Shown: positions 24,246 through 32,138 of the stretch, piece by piece
How positions within the stretch are numbered: position 1 is the first letter of the stretch
Layout of the letters: the number at the start of each line of letters is the position of its first letter
Source of the DNA: an uncultured Rhodospirillaceae bacterium
GTDB lineage: Bacteria > Pseudomonadota > Alphaproteobacteria > Rhodospirillales > Magnetospirillaceae
DNA length: 64,000 bases
Assembly: GCA_937887565.1 (NCBI GenBank)
Contig: CALABS010000058.1
Span: 60,062 to 124,061 of the forward strand
Reading direction: 5' to 3'
Made by a program: the position numbers and the translations under genes
The notes under the pieces: model-generated
Databases searched by the model: none
Seen by the model: the letters and a program-made list of their open reading frames with translations, nothing else
Told to the model about the DNA's origin: nothing

Positions 24246-25355
24246 ATGCCGCGCCGGCTGCTCGCCCTGGTGATCAAGGAACTGCTGGCGGTATGGCGCG
24301 ACCGCAAGAGCCGCTTCGTGCTGGTGGTGCCGCCGCTGCTCCAACTGGCGGTGTTCTCGTATGCCGCCACCTACGACGTCACCAACATCACCCTGGCGGT
24401 GCTCAACCAGGACGCCGGCCATCTCGGATCCGAGCTGGTGGCCCGCTTCGAGGGCGCGCCGGCCTTCTCGCGGCTGCTTGCCGTCGCCACCGAGCGCGAC
24501 CTGGCCCAGGCCATCGATTCGCGCCGCGCCATGGCGGCGATCCATCTGCCGCAGCGGTTCTCGGCCGACCTGCTGGCCGGCCGGCCGGCCAGCCTGCGCA
24601 TTGTGCTGGACGGCCGCCGCTCCAATACCGCCCAGATCGTCCACGGCTACTGCGCGGCCATCGTCTCGCGGTTCAGCGCCGAGTGGTCGGCGGCGGCGGG
24701 CCGGCCGGTGCCGCCGGCGGCACTGGTGACGCGGGCGTGGTTCAACCCCAATCTTCAGAGCCTGTGGATCGTGGTGCCGGGGCTCGTGGCGGTGCTGACC
24801 GAGGTGGTGACGCTGGTGGTCACCGCCTTGTCAGTGGCCCGCGAACGCGAGCTGGGGACCTTCGAGCAGTTGCTGGTCACGCCGCTGCGGCCGTGGGAGA
24901 TCATGGTGGGCAAGACGGTGCCGGCCATGGTCATCGGCCTGGTCGAGGGCACGGTGATCGTGCTCGCCTCGCAACTGTGGTTCGGGGTGCCGTTCACCGG
25001 CTCGCTGGGGCTGCTCTACGGCGGGCTGGCGGTGTTCATGGCCTCGATCATCGGCATCGGCCTGTTCATCTCGGCCCTCTCGGCGACCCAGCAGCAGGCC
25101 ATCCTGGGGGCGTTCCTGTTCCTGGTCCCGGCCATCATCCTGTCGGGCTTCGCCACGCCGGTGGAGAACATGCCCGCCTGGCTGCAGGTGGTCACCCAGG
25201 GCAACCCGCTGCGCCACTTCCTGGTGGTGCTCAACGGGGTCTTCCTGAAGGACATGCCGGCCGAGCTGGTGTGGCGCAACGTGTGGCCGATGATCGTCAT
25301 CGCCGCCGTTACCCTGACCGCCGCCACCACCCTGTTCCGCCGCCGCCTGTACTGA
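24246..25355 (+). CDS. ABC-2 permease (YbhR-like)
   Basis: A 369-residue permease with the same plan as its upstream partner: KSRFVLVVPPLLQLAVFSYA first helix, large periplasmic domain, RERELGTFEQLLVTPLRP loop near residue 200, and a set of C-terminal helices containing LSGFATPVENMP. It is the last gene of the four-gene export operon; two long stem-loops follow within 15-130 nt. Confidence 0.85.
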   Translation: MPRRLLALVIKELLAVWRDRKSRFVLVVPPLLQLAVFSYAATYDVTNITLAVLNQDAGHLGSELVARFEGAPAFSRLLAVATERDLAQAIDSRRAMAAIHLPQRFSADLLAGRPASLRIVLDGRRSNTAQIVHGYCAAIVSRFSAEWSAAAGRPVPPAALVTRAWFNPNLQSLWIVVPGLVAVLTEVVTLVVTALSVARERELGTFEQLLVTPLRPWEIMVGKTVPAMVIGLVEGTVIVLASQLWFGVPFTGSLGLLYGGLAVFMASIIGIGLFISALSATQQQAILGAFLFLVPAIILSGFATPVENMPAWLQVVTQGNPLRHFLVVLNGVFLKDMPAELVWRNVWPMIVIAAVTLTAATTLFRRRLY

Positions 25356-25369
25356 AGGCGGTAGGCCGC

Positions 25370-25425
25370 TTGTGCGCTGATCCATTCAGATGGTCCACCG
25401 ACCGTCGGAATGGATCAGCGCACAA
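25370..25425. terminator. long 18-bp stem-loop after the ybh-type operon
   Basis: Perfect 18-bp inverted repeat (TTGTGCGCTGATCCATTC / GAATGGATCAGCGCACAA) around a 20-nt loop, in the gap between convergent genes. There is no T-run. It may stop or stabilise transcripts, or be part of a dispersed repeat. Confidence 0.55.
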
Positions 25426-25450
25426 TTCGTTGACTCTGAGGGCCGATTCA

Positions 25451-25487
25451 CCAGACGGAAGGTTCAACTGCCGAACCTTCCGTCTGG
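25451..25487. terminator. second long stem-loop between convergent genes
   Basis: Perfect 15-bp inverted repeat (CCAGACGGAAGGTTC / GAACCTTCCGTCTGG) with a 7-nt loop, 25 nt after the first stem-loop and 10 nt before the stop of the PhnA-family gene. No T-run. Confidence 0.55.
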
Positions 25488-25496
25488 ATCGGACCA

Positions 25497-25841
25497 CTAG
25501 GCCTTCCTGACGAACTCGGATTTCAGGTTCATCGCGCCGATGCCGTCGATCTTGCAGGCGATGTTGTGGCCGTCGGTGGCGTCCACCAGGCGGATGTTCT
25601 TGACCTTGGTGCCGCCCTTGACCACCAGCGACGAACCCTTGACCTTGAGGTCCTTGACCACGGTCACCGTGTCGCCGTCGGCCAGCGGGTTGCCGTTGGC
25701 GTCCTTGACCGCCGCGCCCTCGGCTTCCCCGGCCGCCGCTTCCGGGTCCCACTCATGGGCGCATTCGGGGCAGATCCACAGGCTGCCGTCCTGGTAGACA
25801 TGCTCGGAGCGGCACTGGGGGCATTTCAAGTCGTCGGTCAT
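25497..25841 (-). CDS. PhnA/YjdM family zinc-ribbon protein
   Basis: A 114-residue cytoplasmic protein. The N-terminal zinc ribbon has two CxxC knuckles (LKCPQCRSE and WICPECAHE) and is followed by the PhnA beta domain (LADGDTVTVVKDLKVKGSS, then VKNIRLVDATDGHNI). Despite the old name, the family is not required for phosphonate breakdown and its role is unclear. I chose the ATG at 25841, where gagg lies 6 nt upstream; the ATG at 25847 touches that site. The last residues (EFVRKA) fit the family end. Confidence 0.88.
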   Translation of the reverse strand: MTDDLKCPQCRSEHVYQDGSLWICPECAHEWDPEAAAGEAEGAAVKDANGNPLADGDTVTVVKDLKVKGSSLVVKGGTKVKNIRLVDATDGHNIACKIDGIGAMNLKSEFVRKA

Positions 25842-25937
25842 GGTCATCCTCGCATCTGAGGGCCGGCACCTTAGCCGACCGGTCCCGGCGCGGAAACGAC
25901 AATCTCCGTTTCACCGAACGCGGCCGATCAAAAGCGA

Positions 25938-25963
25938 AAGGCCCGGTCGCGGGACCGGGCCTT
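25938..25963 (-). terminator. terminator hairpin beside the tRNA-Lys fragment
   Basis: Perfect inverted repeat AAGGCCCGGTC / GACCGGGCCTT with a 4-nt loop; on the minus strand it is followed by tcgctttt. It lies just past the truncated tRNA 3' end at 25971 and is probably the original terminator of tRNA-Lys before the island split the locus. Confidence 0.65.
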
Positions 25964-25970
25964 CCAAAAC

Positions 25971-26016
25971 TTGGTGGGCGCACAAGGACTCGAACCTTGG
26001 ACCCGCTGATTAAGAG
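25971..26016 (-). repeat. island attachment repeat: 3' half of tRNA-Lys
   Basis: 46 bp identical to 43735-43780, in the same orientation. It covers the CCA end, acceptor 3' strand, T arm and anticodon loop of tRNA-Lys(CUU) and stops right after the anticodon. This is the far-end direct repeat left by site-specific integration into the tRNA gene. Confidence 0.92.
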
Positions 26017-26186
26017 GCGCATGAGAAGTGAGGTTTGTCAAGGGCGTTTGACACAATTGGTGCCAACGCGGATCATTGTGCATCAACGGGATCGCATCGG
26101 GCTGTAAAACTGATGAGCCTCCTGAAGGAGTCAACCGTGCCGCTACGAAGGGAGCGGGTCAATCGGACGAGCTGAAGTCGATGCGC

Positions 26187-27734
26187 CTACCTCTCCCGTC
26201 CCGTCTCCGCCCCGTACTTCTTCAAGGGCGCCAGCACGTATTCGATCGGCTTCCGGGTCCCGGTCTTGACCTCGGCGACCACGGTCATGCCGGGGGTGAG
26301 CGGGATGCGCTTGCCGTTCTCCACCGTGATGGCGGCCTCCTCGAGGCTGACGCGCAGCGGGAAGACGTAGTCCTTGCTCTGGCTGTCCTCGTCCTGGATG
26401 GCGTCTAGCGACACCGTCTCGACGCGGCCCTTCAGCGTGCCGTAGCGGGTGAAGGGGAAGGCGTCGACCTTGATCTCGGCCTGCTGGCCGGGCTCGACGA
26501 AGGCGATGTCCTTGTTGGGCAGCCTGGCCTCGATCTCCAGCACCGCGCCGCCGGGCACCACCACCATCAGCTCCTGGGCCGGCTGCACCACGCCGCCCAC
26601 CGTGTGGACCTTGATCTGCTGCACGGTGCCGTCGACGGGAGCGGTTAGCGACTGCACCCTTTCCCGGTCCATGGCCTTGATCAGCTCCTGCTCGCTGCCG
26701 GCCTCCTTGGCGCGGGCCTCGGCGAGTTTGGCGGCGGCGTCCCGGCGGAACTCCTCGCGGGCTTGGTCCTGCTGGCTCCTCAGCGCCGCGACGGCGGCGC
26801 GGGTCTCGACCAGCCGCGCCCGTTGCACCGCCTGCTGGCCCTGGTTCTCCGCCAGCTCCTTCTCGGCGGTCAGCCGGGCGATCTGGCTGCCGTAGCCCTT
26901 GTCGGCCAGCTCCTGGCGGCGGCGGGTCTCGTCGGCGATCTTGACCGCCACCTCGGTCAGCCGCGCGATCTCGCTGCCGGTGGTCTTGAGCTCGGCCTGG
27001 CGCTGGGCGAGGTCGGAGTCGAGCTTGGCCAGCGTCGCCTGGTGCTCGCGCCACTGGGTCGCCAGCAGCGAGCGCTGCAGCTCGACCACGGCGGCCGGCA
27101 GTTCGGGCGGCGGCGCGAAGGCGGCGGGCGGGTCCGGCCGCTGCAGCGCCTCCAGCCGGGCGATGTCGGCGCGGGTGGCATCGAGGTCGGCCATCAGGCG
27201 GTCGACGTCGGTGCGGGTGCCGGCCGCCTCCAGCTCCACCAGCACGTCGCCGGCCTTGACCGCCTGGCCCTCGGTGACGTGGACGGCGCGGACGATGGAG
27301 GTCTCCAGCGGCTGGATCAGCTTGACCCGCTGCGAAGGGATGATCTTGCCCGGCGCCGTGGCGACGATGTCCAGGTCGCCGATGGAGGCCCAGGCCACCG
27401 CCACGGTGAAGAAGGCGGCGATGGTCAGCGCGGTGACGCGGGCGGCCGGCGAGGCGGGGGTTTCCGACACCTCCAGGGCGGCGGGCAGGAAGGCCAGCTC
27501 GGCCCGCGCCAGCGGCGCCTGCCTGGGCTTGGCCTTGTCGGCCTTCAGCGCCTCCTTCCAGACGTCGATGTGGTGGGCGATGCCTTCCTTGAAGGCACCT
27601 GCGCCCACGGCCAGCGCATCGGCCTTGGCGGCCAGGGATTTGAACCACAGAGGCACAGGGGCATCCTCTTCCCTTCGTGTCTTCGTGTCTTCGTGGTGAA
27701 TTACCGGCACATCCGTCGGAACCCTGTCCGTCAT
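26187..27734 (-). CDS. type I secretion membrane-fusion protein (HlyD family)
   Basis: A 515-residue adaptor linking the inner-membrane ABC exporter to an outer-membrane channel. A membrane helix lies near residues 93-113 (VTALTIAAFFTVAVAWA), then the first lipoyl half (PGKIIPSQRVKLIQPLE), a very long coiled coil (residues about 165-325), the second half (LTAPVDGTVQQIKVHTVGG) and the barrel with PGMTVVAEVKTG. It starts 4 nt after the ABC gene stop. Residues 12-24 (IHHEDTKTRREED) look like translation of a dispersed intergenic repeat, so the true start could be later, for example at the GTG near 27656. No TolC homologue is in view. Confidence 0.88.
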   Translation of the reverse strand: MTDRVPTDVPVIHHEDTKTRREEDAPVPLWFKSLAAKADALAVGAGAFKEGIAHHIDVWKEALKADKAKPRQAPLARAELAFLPAALEVSETPASPAARVTALTIAAFFTVAVAWASIGDLDIVATAPGKIIPSQRVKLIQPLETSIVRAVHVTEGQAVKAGDVLVELEAAGTRTDVDRLMADLDATRADIARLEALQRPDPPAAFAPPPELPAAVVELQRSLLATQWREHQATLAKLDSDLAQRQAELKTTGSEIARLTEVAVKIADETRRRQELADKGYGSQIARLTAEKELAENQGQQAVQRARLVETRAAVAALRSQQDQAREEFRRDAAAKLAEARAKEAGSEQELIKAMDRERVQSLTAPVDGTVQQIKVHTVGGVVQPAQELMVVVPGGAVLEIEARLPNKDIAFVEPGQQAEIKVDAFPFTRYGTLKGRVETVSLDAIQDEDSQSKDYVFPLRVSLEEAAITVENGKRIPLTPGMTVVAEVKTGTRKPIEYVLAPLKKYGAETGRER

Positions 27735-27738
27735 GGCG

Positions 27739-30060
27739 CTACCCCTTGGCCGGCTCGGCCGCCATGGACAGCGGCACCGGCCGGCGCACCACCACGCGGC
27801 CGTCCTCGTGGGTCACGGTGGCGTTGGCGGGCAGCTCGGAGCCCAGCTGTATCACCTCCGGCGGCCGCGCCTTGGGCGTCTCGGGCTGCTTGAAGGCGCC
27901 CAGGGACGGCGGCGGCGGCACCGGCGAGGTCTGGGCGTTCCACAGCCGCGCATAGCGGCCGTCGGCGATCTTGAGCAGCTCGATGTGGCTGCCGTCCTCC
28001 ACCACCACGCCCTTGTCGACGACGATGATGCGGTGGGCGTCGCGCACGGTGGACAGGCGGTGGGCGATCATGAACACGGTGCGGCCGGCGCAGATGGCGC
28101 GCATGTTCTTCTGGATGGCCTGCTCGGACTCGTAGTCCAGCGCCGACGTCGCCTCGTCGAAGATCAGGATGCGGGGATTGGTGACCAAAGCGCGGGCGAT
28201 GGCCACCCTTTGCCGCTGGCCGCCCGACAGCGAGGAACCGCGCTCGCCCAGGATGGTGTCGTAGCCTTCGGGCAGTTCGGAGATGAACTCATGCGCCCCG
28301 GCGGTCTCGGCGGCCTTGATCACCCGCTCGAGCGGGATGGAGGGATCGGCCAGGGCGATATTGTCCTTGACCGAGCGGTTGAACAGCACGTTTTCCTGCA
28401 GCACGACGCCGATCTGGCGCCGCAGCCAGGCCGGGTCGGCGGCGGAAAGGTCGAAGCCGTCGATGGTGACGCGGCCCTGCTCGGGGACATAGAGCCGCTG
28501 GATCAGCCGCGTCAGCGTGCTCTTGCCCGATCCCGACGGCCCGACGATGCCCACCACCTGGCCGGGCGGGATGGTCAGCGAGATCTCGTTCAGCACCGGC
28601 GGCCGGTCGGGGCGGTAGCGGAACACCACCTCCTTGAGCTCCACCTCGCCCCGGATGGCCGGCAGGGCCTGCTTGCCGCCGGCGCCCATGGGCTCGGGGC
28701 GGGAATTGAGGATGTCGCCCAGGCGGTCGATGGAAATGCGCACCTGCTGGAAGTCCTGCCACAATTGGGCCAGACGCAGGATCGGCTGCGACACCCGGCC
28801 GGCCAGCATGTTGAAGGCCACCAGCCCGCCAATGGTCAGCGCCCCTTCCATCACCAGCGAGGCGCCGAACCACAGGGTGAGCGCGGTGGTGATCTTCTGG
28901 ATCGCCTGCACCCCCTGGCCGGCCAGGGCGTTGAAGTTGGAGGACTTGAAGGCCGACTGGACATAGGCGGCCAGCTGCTCCTCCCACTTCCTTTGCATCT
29001 GCGGCTCGACCGCCAGCGCCTTGACCGTCTCGACGCCGGAGCAGGTCTCGACCAGCAGGGCCTGGTTCTCGGCGCCGCGCTTGAACTTCTCCTCGGTCAG
29101 GCGCTTGAGGACCGGCGTCGCCGCCACCGACAGGGTGATGTAGAAGGGCAGCGAGCCGACCACGATCCAGGCCAGGATAGGCGCGTACCAGAACATCACC
29201 GCGAAGAACACCACGGTGAACAAGAGGTCCATCACCAGGGTCAGCGCCGAGCCGGTGAGGAACGAGCGGATGTTCTCCAGCTCGCGCACCCGCGCCACCG
29301 TCTGGCCGACCTGCCGCGCCCCGTGATAGGCGATGGGCAGCGCCATCAGGTGCGCGAACAGCCGGGCGCCCAGTTCGACGTCGACGCGGTTGGTGGTGTG
29401 GGAAAAGATGTAGGTGCGCAGGAAGCCGAGCACGACCTCGAACAGGCTGACGGCGATCAGCGCGAAGACCAGCACGTCAAGGCTGGTCATGGCCCGGTGC
29501 ACCAGCACCTTGTCCACCACCACCTGGAAGAACAGCGGCGAAATCAGCCCGAACAGCTGCAGGAAGAAGCTGGCGAGAAGCACCTCGCCGAACAGCCGGC
29601 GGTACTTGACCACCGCCGGGATGAACCACGACAGGTCGAAGCGTGCCCCCATGGCCGCCAGCTGCGCCCTGGTGGCGACCAGGATCAGGAGCCCGTCGCA
29701 GCGCTCCTCGAACTGCTCGCGCGACAGGTACTCGGCGCCTTTGACGCGCGGGTCCTGCACCGCGACGATGTCCTTGGTGGGATCATATTGCCCCACCGCC
29801 AGCCAGCCGCCGTCGCGGGTCCGCGCCATGCAGGGCAGCGGCGTGCGGGGAAGCCGCTTCCACGACGAACCGATGGCGGATGCCTTGAACCCGACCTCCC
29901 GGGCGTAGCGCACCAGCTCGACCTCGTCGGCGGCGCGTTCGGGGGCTCCGTGGCGGTGGCGCAGGCCGTCGTATCCCGCGTCCTTCTTCAGCAGCGCCGC
30001 CAGCATTGCCAGGCAGGCGAGGCCGGAATCGACCACTGCTGCATTCAAAGCCCCGGTCAT
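27739..30060 (-). CDS. type I secretion ABC transporter with inactive C39-like domain
   Basis: A 773-residue HlyB-type exporter. The N-terminal C39-like domain begins VVDSGLACLAML; the position of the catalytic Cys in active C39 peptidases (DCG) is Ser here (residue 12), so it is a non-cleaving CLD that guides RTX substrates, as in HlyB. Five or six helices occupy residues about 155-430, and the ATPase domain has Walker A GPSGSGKS (507-514), signature LSGGQRQR and LIFDEATSALD. A Pro-rich tail of about 60 residues follows. ggaggag is 7 nt before the ATG. It is divergent from the RTX acyltransferase gene, its likely partner system. Confidence 0.9.
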   Translation of the reverse strand: MTGALNAAVVDSGLACLAMLAALLKKDAGYDGLRHRHGAPERAADEVELVRYAREVGFKASAIGSSWKRLPRTPLPCMARTRDGGWLAVGQYDPTKDIVAVQDPRVKGAEYLSREQFEERCDGLLILVATRAQLAAMGARFDLSWFIPAVVKYRRLFGEVLLASFFLQLFGLISPLFFQVVVDKVLVHRAMTSLDVLVFALIAVSLFEVVLGFLRTYIFSHTTNRVDVELGARLFAHLMALPIAYHGARQVGQTVARVRELENIRSFLTGSALTLVMDLLFTVVFFAVMFWYAPILAWIVVGSLPFYITLSVAATPVLKRLTEEKFKRGAENQALLVETCSGVETVKALAVEPQMQRKWEEQLAAYVQSAFKSSNFNALAGQGVQAIQKITTALTLWFGASLVMEGALTIGGLVAFNMLAGRVSQPILRLAQLWQDFQQVRISIDRLGDILNSRPEPMGAGGKQALPAIRGEVELKEVVFRYRPDRPPVLNEISLTIPPGQVVGIVGPSGSGKSTLTRLIQRLYVPEQGRVTIDGFDLSAADPAWLRRQIGVVLQENVLFNRSVKDNIALADPSIPLERVIKAAETAGAHEFISELPEGYDTILGERGSSLSGGQRQRVAIARALVTNPRILIFDEATSALDYESEQAIQKNMRAICAGRTVFMIAHRLSTVRDAHRIIVVDKGVVVEDGSHIELLKIADGRYARLWNAQTSPVPPPPSLGAFKQPETPKARPPEVIQLGSELPANATVTHEDGRVVVRRPVPLSMAAEPAKG

Positions 30061-30247
30061 GCATTGTTCTCCTCCACATCATGCCCTGAAGGCGGATCTT
30101 GGATTGGGTCGCAATCCTAGAGGTGATGATTGGCCTCGTATGCGATACCGGATGACCGCCATGCGCAACCATAACGGATAATTGTTGACCGTAGCAACGG
30201 CCATGGGTTTAATTTTCTGACCAATCTACGAAGTTTGGGAGGATGGT

Positions 30248-30706
30248 GTGGTCGAAGCAGAAGATCTGATGCAGGCCGAATCGGCTGTTGGTGGGAATGT
30301 GGCTAAGACCGGCCCCAGCACTCCCGGCGACGCCTTCTTCCAAATTGCTGGGCTGATGGCATCCTCCCCAACTCATCGGCATCTGTTTCTGGCCGACTTG
30401 GAATGGTTAGTCCTTCCGCCCTTGATGCTTCAGCAATTTCGCATTTTCAGGGTCAAGCAGCGCCCCGTCGCTTTCGTTTCCTGGGCATTTCTCTCCGAGG
30501 AAGCTGAAGCTCGGTTGCAGCAGTCCACTCCCCGTCTCCAACCTGCCGACTGGAATTCGGGGGATCGGGCGTGGATCGTCGATGTGGTGATGCCGTTCGG
30601 CAATATTCCGGAGGCTTTAAAGGAGTTGAAGTCCCGGGAATTCCAGGGGCGCGAGGTGAAGATGGTTCAAATGAACGAAGGCCGGATCCAGACAGTTAGC
30701 GTTTGA
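30248..30706 (+). CDS. RTX toxin-activating lysine-acyltransferase (HlyC/CyaC-like)
   Basis: A 152-residue cytoplasmic enzyme that transfers a fatty acyl group from acyl-ACP to lysines of an RTX protein. SPTHRHLF (residues 40-47) matches the SPxHR motif with the catalytic His (H43), and PVAFVSWAFLSEEAE (73-87) and DRAWIVDVVMPFG (near residue 112) are the other HlyC-family blocks. The start is a GTG 5 nt after gggagg. Base composition is clearly lower in G+C than the chromosome, a sign of transfer. It is followed directly by two membrane protein genes and an RTX gene. Confidence 0.85.
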   Translation: MVEAEDLMQAESAVGGNVAKTGPSTPGDAFFQIAGLMASSPTHRHLFLADLEWLVLPPLMLQQFRIFRVKQRPVAFVSWAFLSEEAEARLQQSTPRLQPADWNSGDRAWIVDVVMPFGNIPEALKELKSREFQGREVKMVQMNEGRIQTVSV

Positions 30707-30708
30707 GG

Positions 30709-31365
30709 ATGAAGCGAAAAGTCGCCGTTTTCTTCTTCGGCTACGCTTCCCTAGGGTTCATCGGGCTCGTGTTGGCCATGGTGGCCCTGCATGCATATGA
30801 CGTGCAGCGGAAGAAGGGGTTCGACCCGTGGAATCTGATCCCCATCGGCCGCGCCTATGTAGCCCTGACAGGGGGGGCGTTCCTCGTGCCGATATTGACT
30901 TATGTCTTCGGGGCTGCAGTTGCGGAAAGCCCTAGCGCGCGAAATCTCGTGGCCTTCGTCGCCGGACAGATTCCGGCGCTCAATCTCACGACGGCTCAGA
31001 CGGCCGCGCCGCAATCCGTTCTTTCCTTTGCTGTGGGATGGTTGGTCGTCCCCTGGGGCGTTATTGCGGCTTTCGTTTCGTGCCGGGAGACCGCCAAGCA
31101 GCAAGCGTGGGTTGGAGGGCGCGCTAAGGTCGACCGTGTGTTCTTGGTCAATTTGGCAATGGGTGCTCTCTCCCTGCTGGTGCTCTACCTTGGCGTCATG
31201 GTGCCGCTTGGCCCGGAGCATCCATGGTTGGACTCAGTGGTGCAGGGGGGAGGGTTTGCCCTGCTGGTCAAGGCTGGGTTTAAGATGCCCGCCGCCTTCC
31301 TGTTGATGTTCAAGCACATCGATCCCAATGGGATTAACGAAAGCAGTTCGTCGGGGCGGCCATGA
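30709..31365 (+). CDS. hypothetical membrane protein (tandem paralogue A)
   Basis: About 218 residues with four to five membrane helices (residues about 8-28, 50-70, 105-125, 148-168, 185-205). Unrecognised. It is clearly homologous to the next gene: both share a short basic loop after helix 1, an IPALN segment near residue 90, the (V/L)SCRETA / LTCWETA block after helix 3, and a common end (ALLVKAGFKMPAAFLLMFKHID versus ALLVRSSFKMAPAFLRML). The ATG is 2 nt after the acyltransferase stop. The position between acyltransferase and RTX genes suggests a role in RTX handling or self-protection, which is inference. Confidence 0.65.
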   Translation: MKRKVAVFFFGYASLGFIGLVLAMVALHAYDVQRKKGFDPWNLIPIGRAYVALTGGAFLVPILTYVFGAAVAESPSARNLVAFVAGQIPALNLTTAQTAAPQSVLSFAVGWLVVPWGVIAAFVSCRETAKQQAWVGGRAKVDRVFLVNLAMGALSLLVLYLGVMVPLGPEHPWLDSVVQGGGFALLVKAGFKMPAAFLLMFKHIDPNGINESSSSGRP

Positions 31366-32000
31366 TCCGGTTGGGGGCAACGCTCGTTTTTGGTTGGATT
31401 TCCTTGGGATGGGCAGGGGGCGTAGCGGCTTTCGCCCTCTATCTACTCTATGAGAGATTTCGCAACAGGGATGTCGATTTATGGAGTCGCATTTCCCTGG
31501 GCAGAGCCAGTCGGGTTCTGAGCGGTGCCGCGCTCTCCATTCCTCTCCTTCTGATGTTCGCTGTTCCGTCAACCGTCGCAGAGCATCCCGTCGCGCTGGA
31601 ACTGGTGTCGTTCATGTCGGAGCGTATCCCCGCGTTGAACTGGCCGGGGGTCAACGCAGGCCCCCCCCTCGCGCGGCTTTCCCTTGCGCTCGGCTGGTTG
31701 ATCTCCCCGTGGGCTGTTGTCGTAGGCTGGCTGACGTGCTGGGAGACGGCCCGTCGAGCGCGATGGCTGGCAGATGACGGAAAGGACGACCGCGTCTTTT
31801 TCCGGAGCGTCGCAGGGGTGTTCGGTTCGATGGCTATTCTCTACATCGGAACCTTTGTCCCGATTGGAAATGTGAGGCCAGGCGAAGACTTCGTTGTCCA
31901 AGCGCTCTGTTTCGCGCTGCTGGTAAGGAGCTCGTTCAAGATGGCTCCAGCCTTTCTCCGCATGTTGAAGTACGTGGACGACCGCGAGGCTACGCATTAG
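31362..32000 (+). CDS. hypothetical membrane protein (tandem paralogue B)
   Basis: A 212-residue protein with the same helix pattern as its upstream neighbour and clear sequence similarity to it across the full length. It starts inside that gene's stop (ATGA), so the two are co-translated and may form a complex. No known family was recognised. The G+C is lower than in the chromosome, as for the whole acyltransferase-RTX block. Confidence 0.65.
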   Translation: MIRLGATLVFGWISLGWAGGVAAFALYLLYERFRNRDVDLWSRISLGRASRVLSGAALSIPLLLMFAVPSTVAEHPVALELVSFMSERIPALNWPGVNAGPPLARLSLALGWLISPWAVVVGWLTCWETARRARWLADDGKDDRVFFRSVAGVFGSMAILYIGTFVPIGNVRPGEDFVVQALCFALLVRSSFKMAPAFLRMLKYVDDREATH

Positions 32001-32138
32001 CCCCGCCAAAGCCCGCAGCGCAACCGACGGTGATGATAACCTTGACTCGAGCGCTCGTTGCGGTGAACAATCCCCATGATATGCGCGTTATAGAGGGGCC
32101 TGGGTGGGGCGCCAGGCTCCCTAGTTATGGGGGGATCG

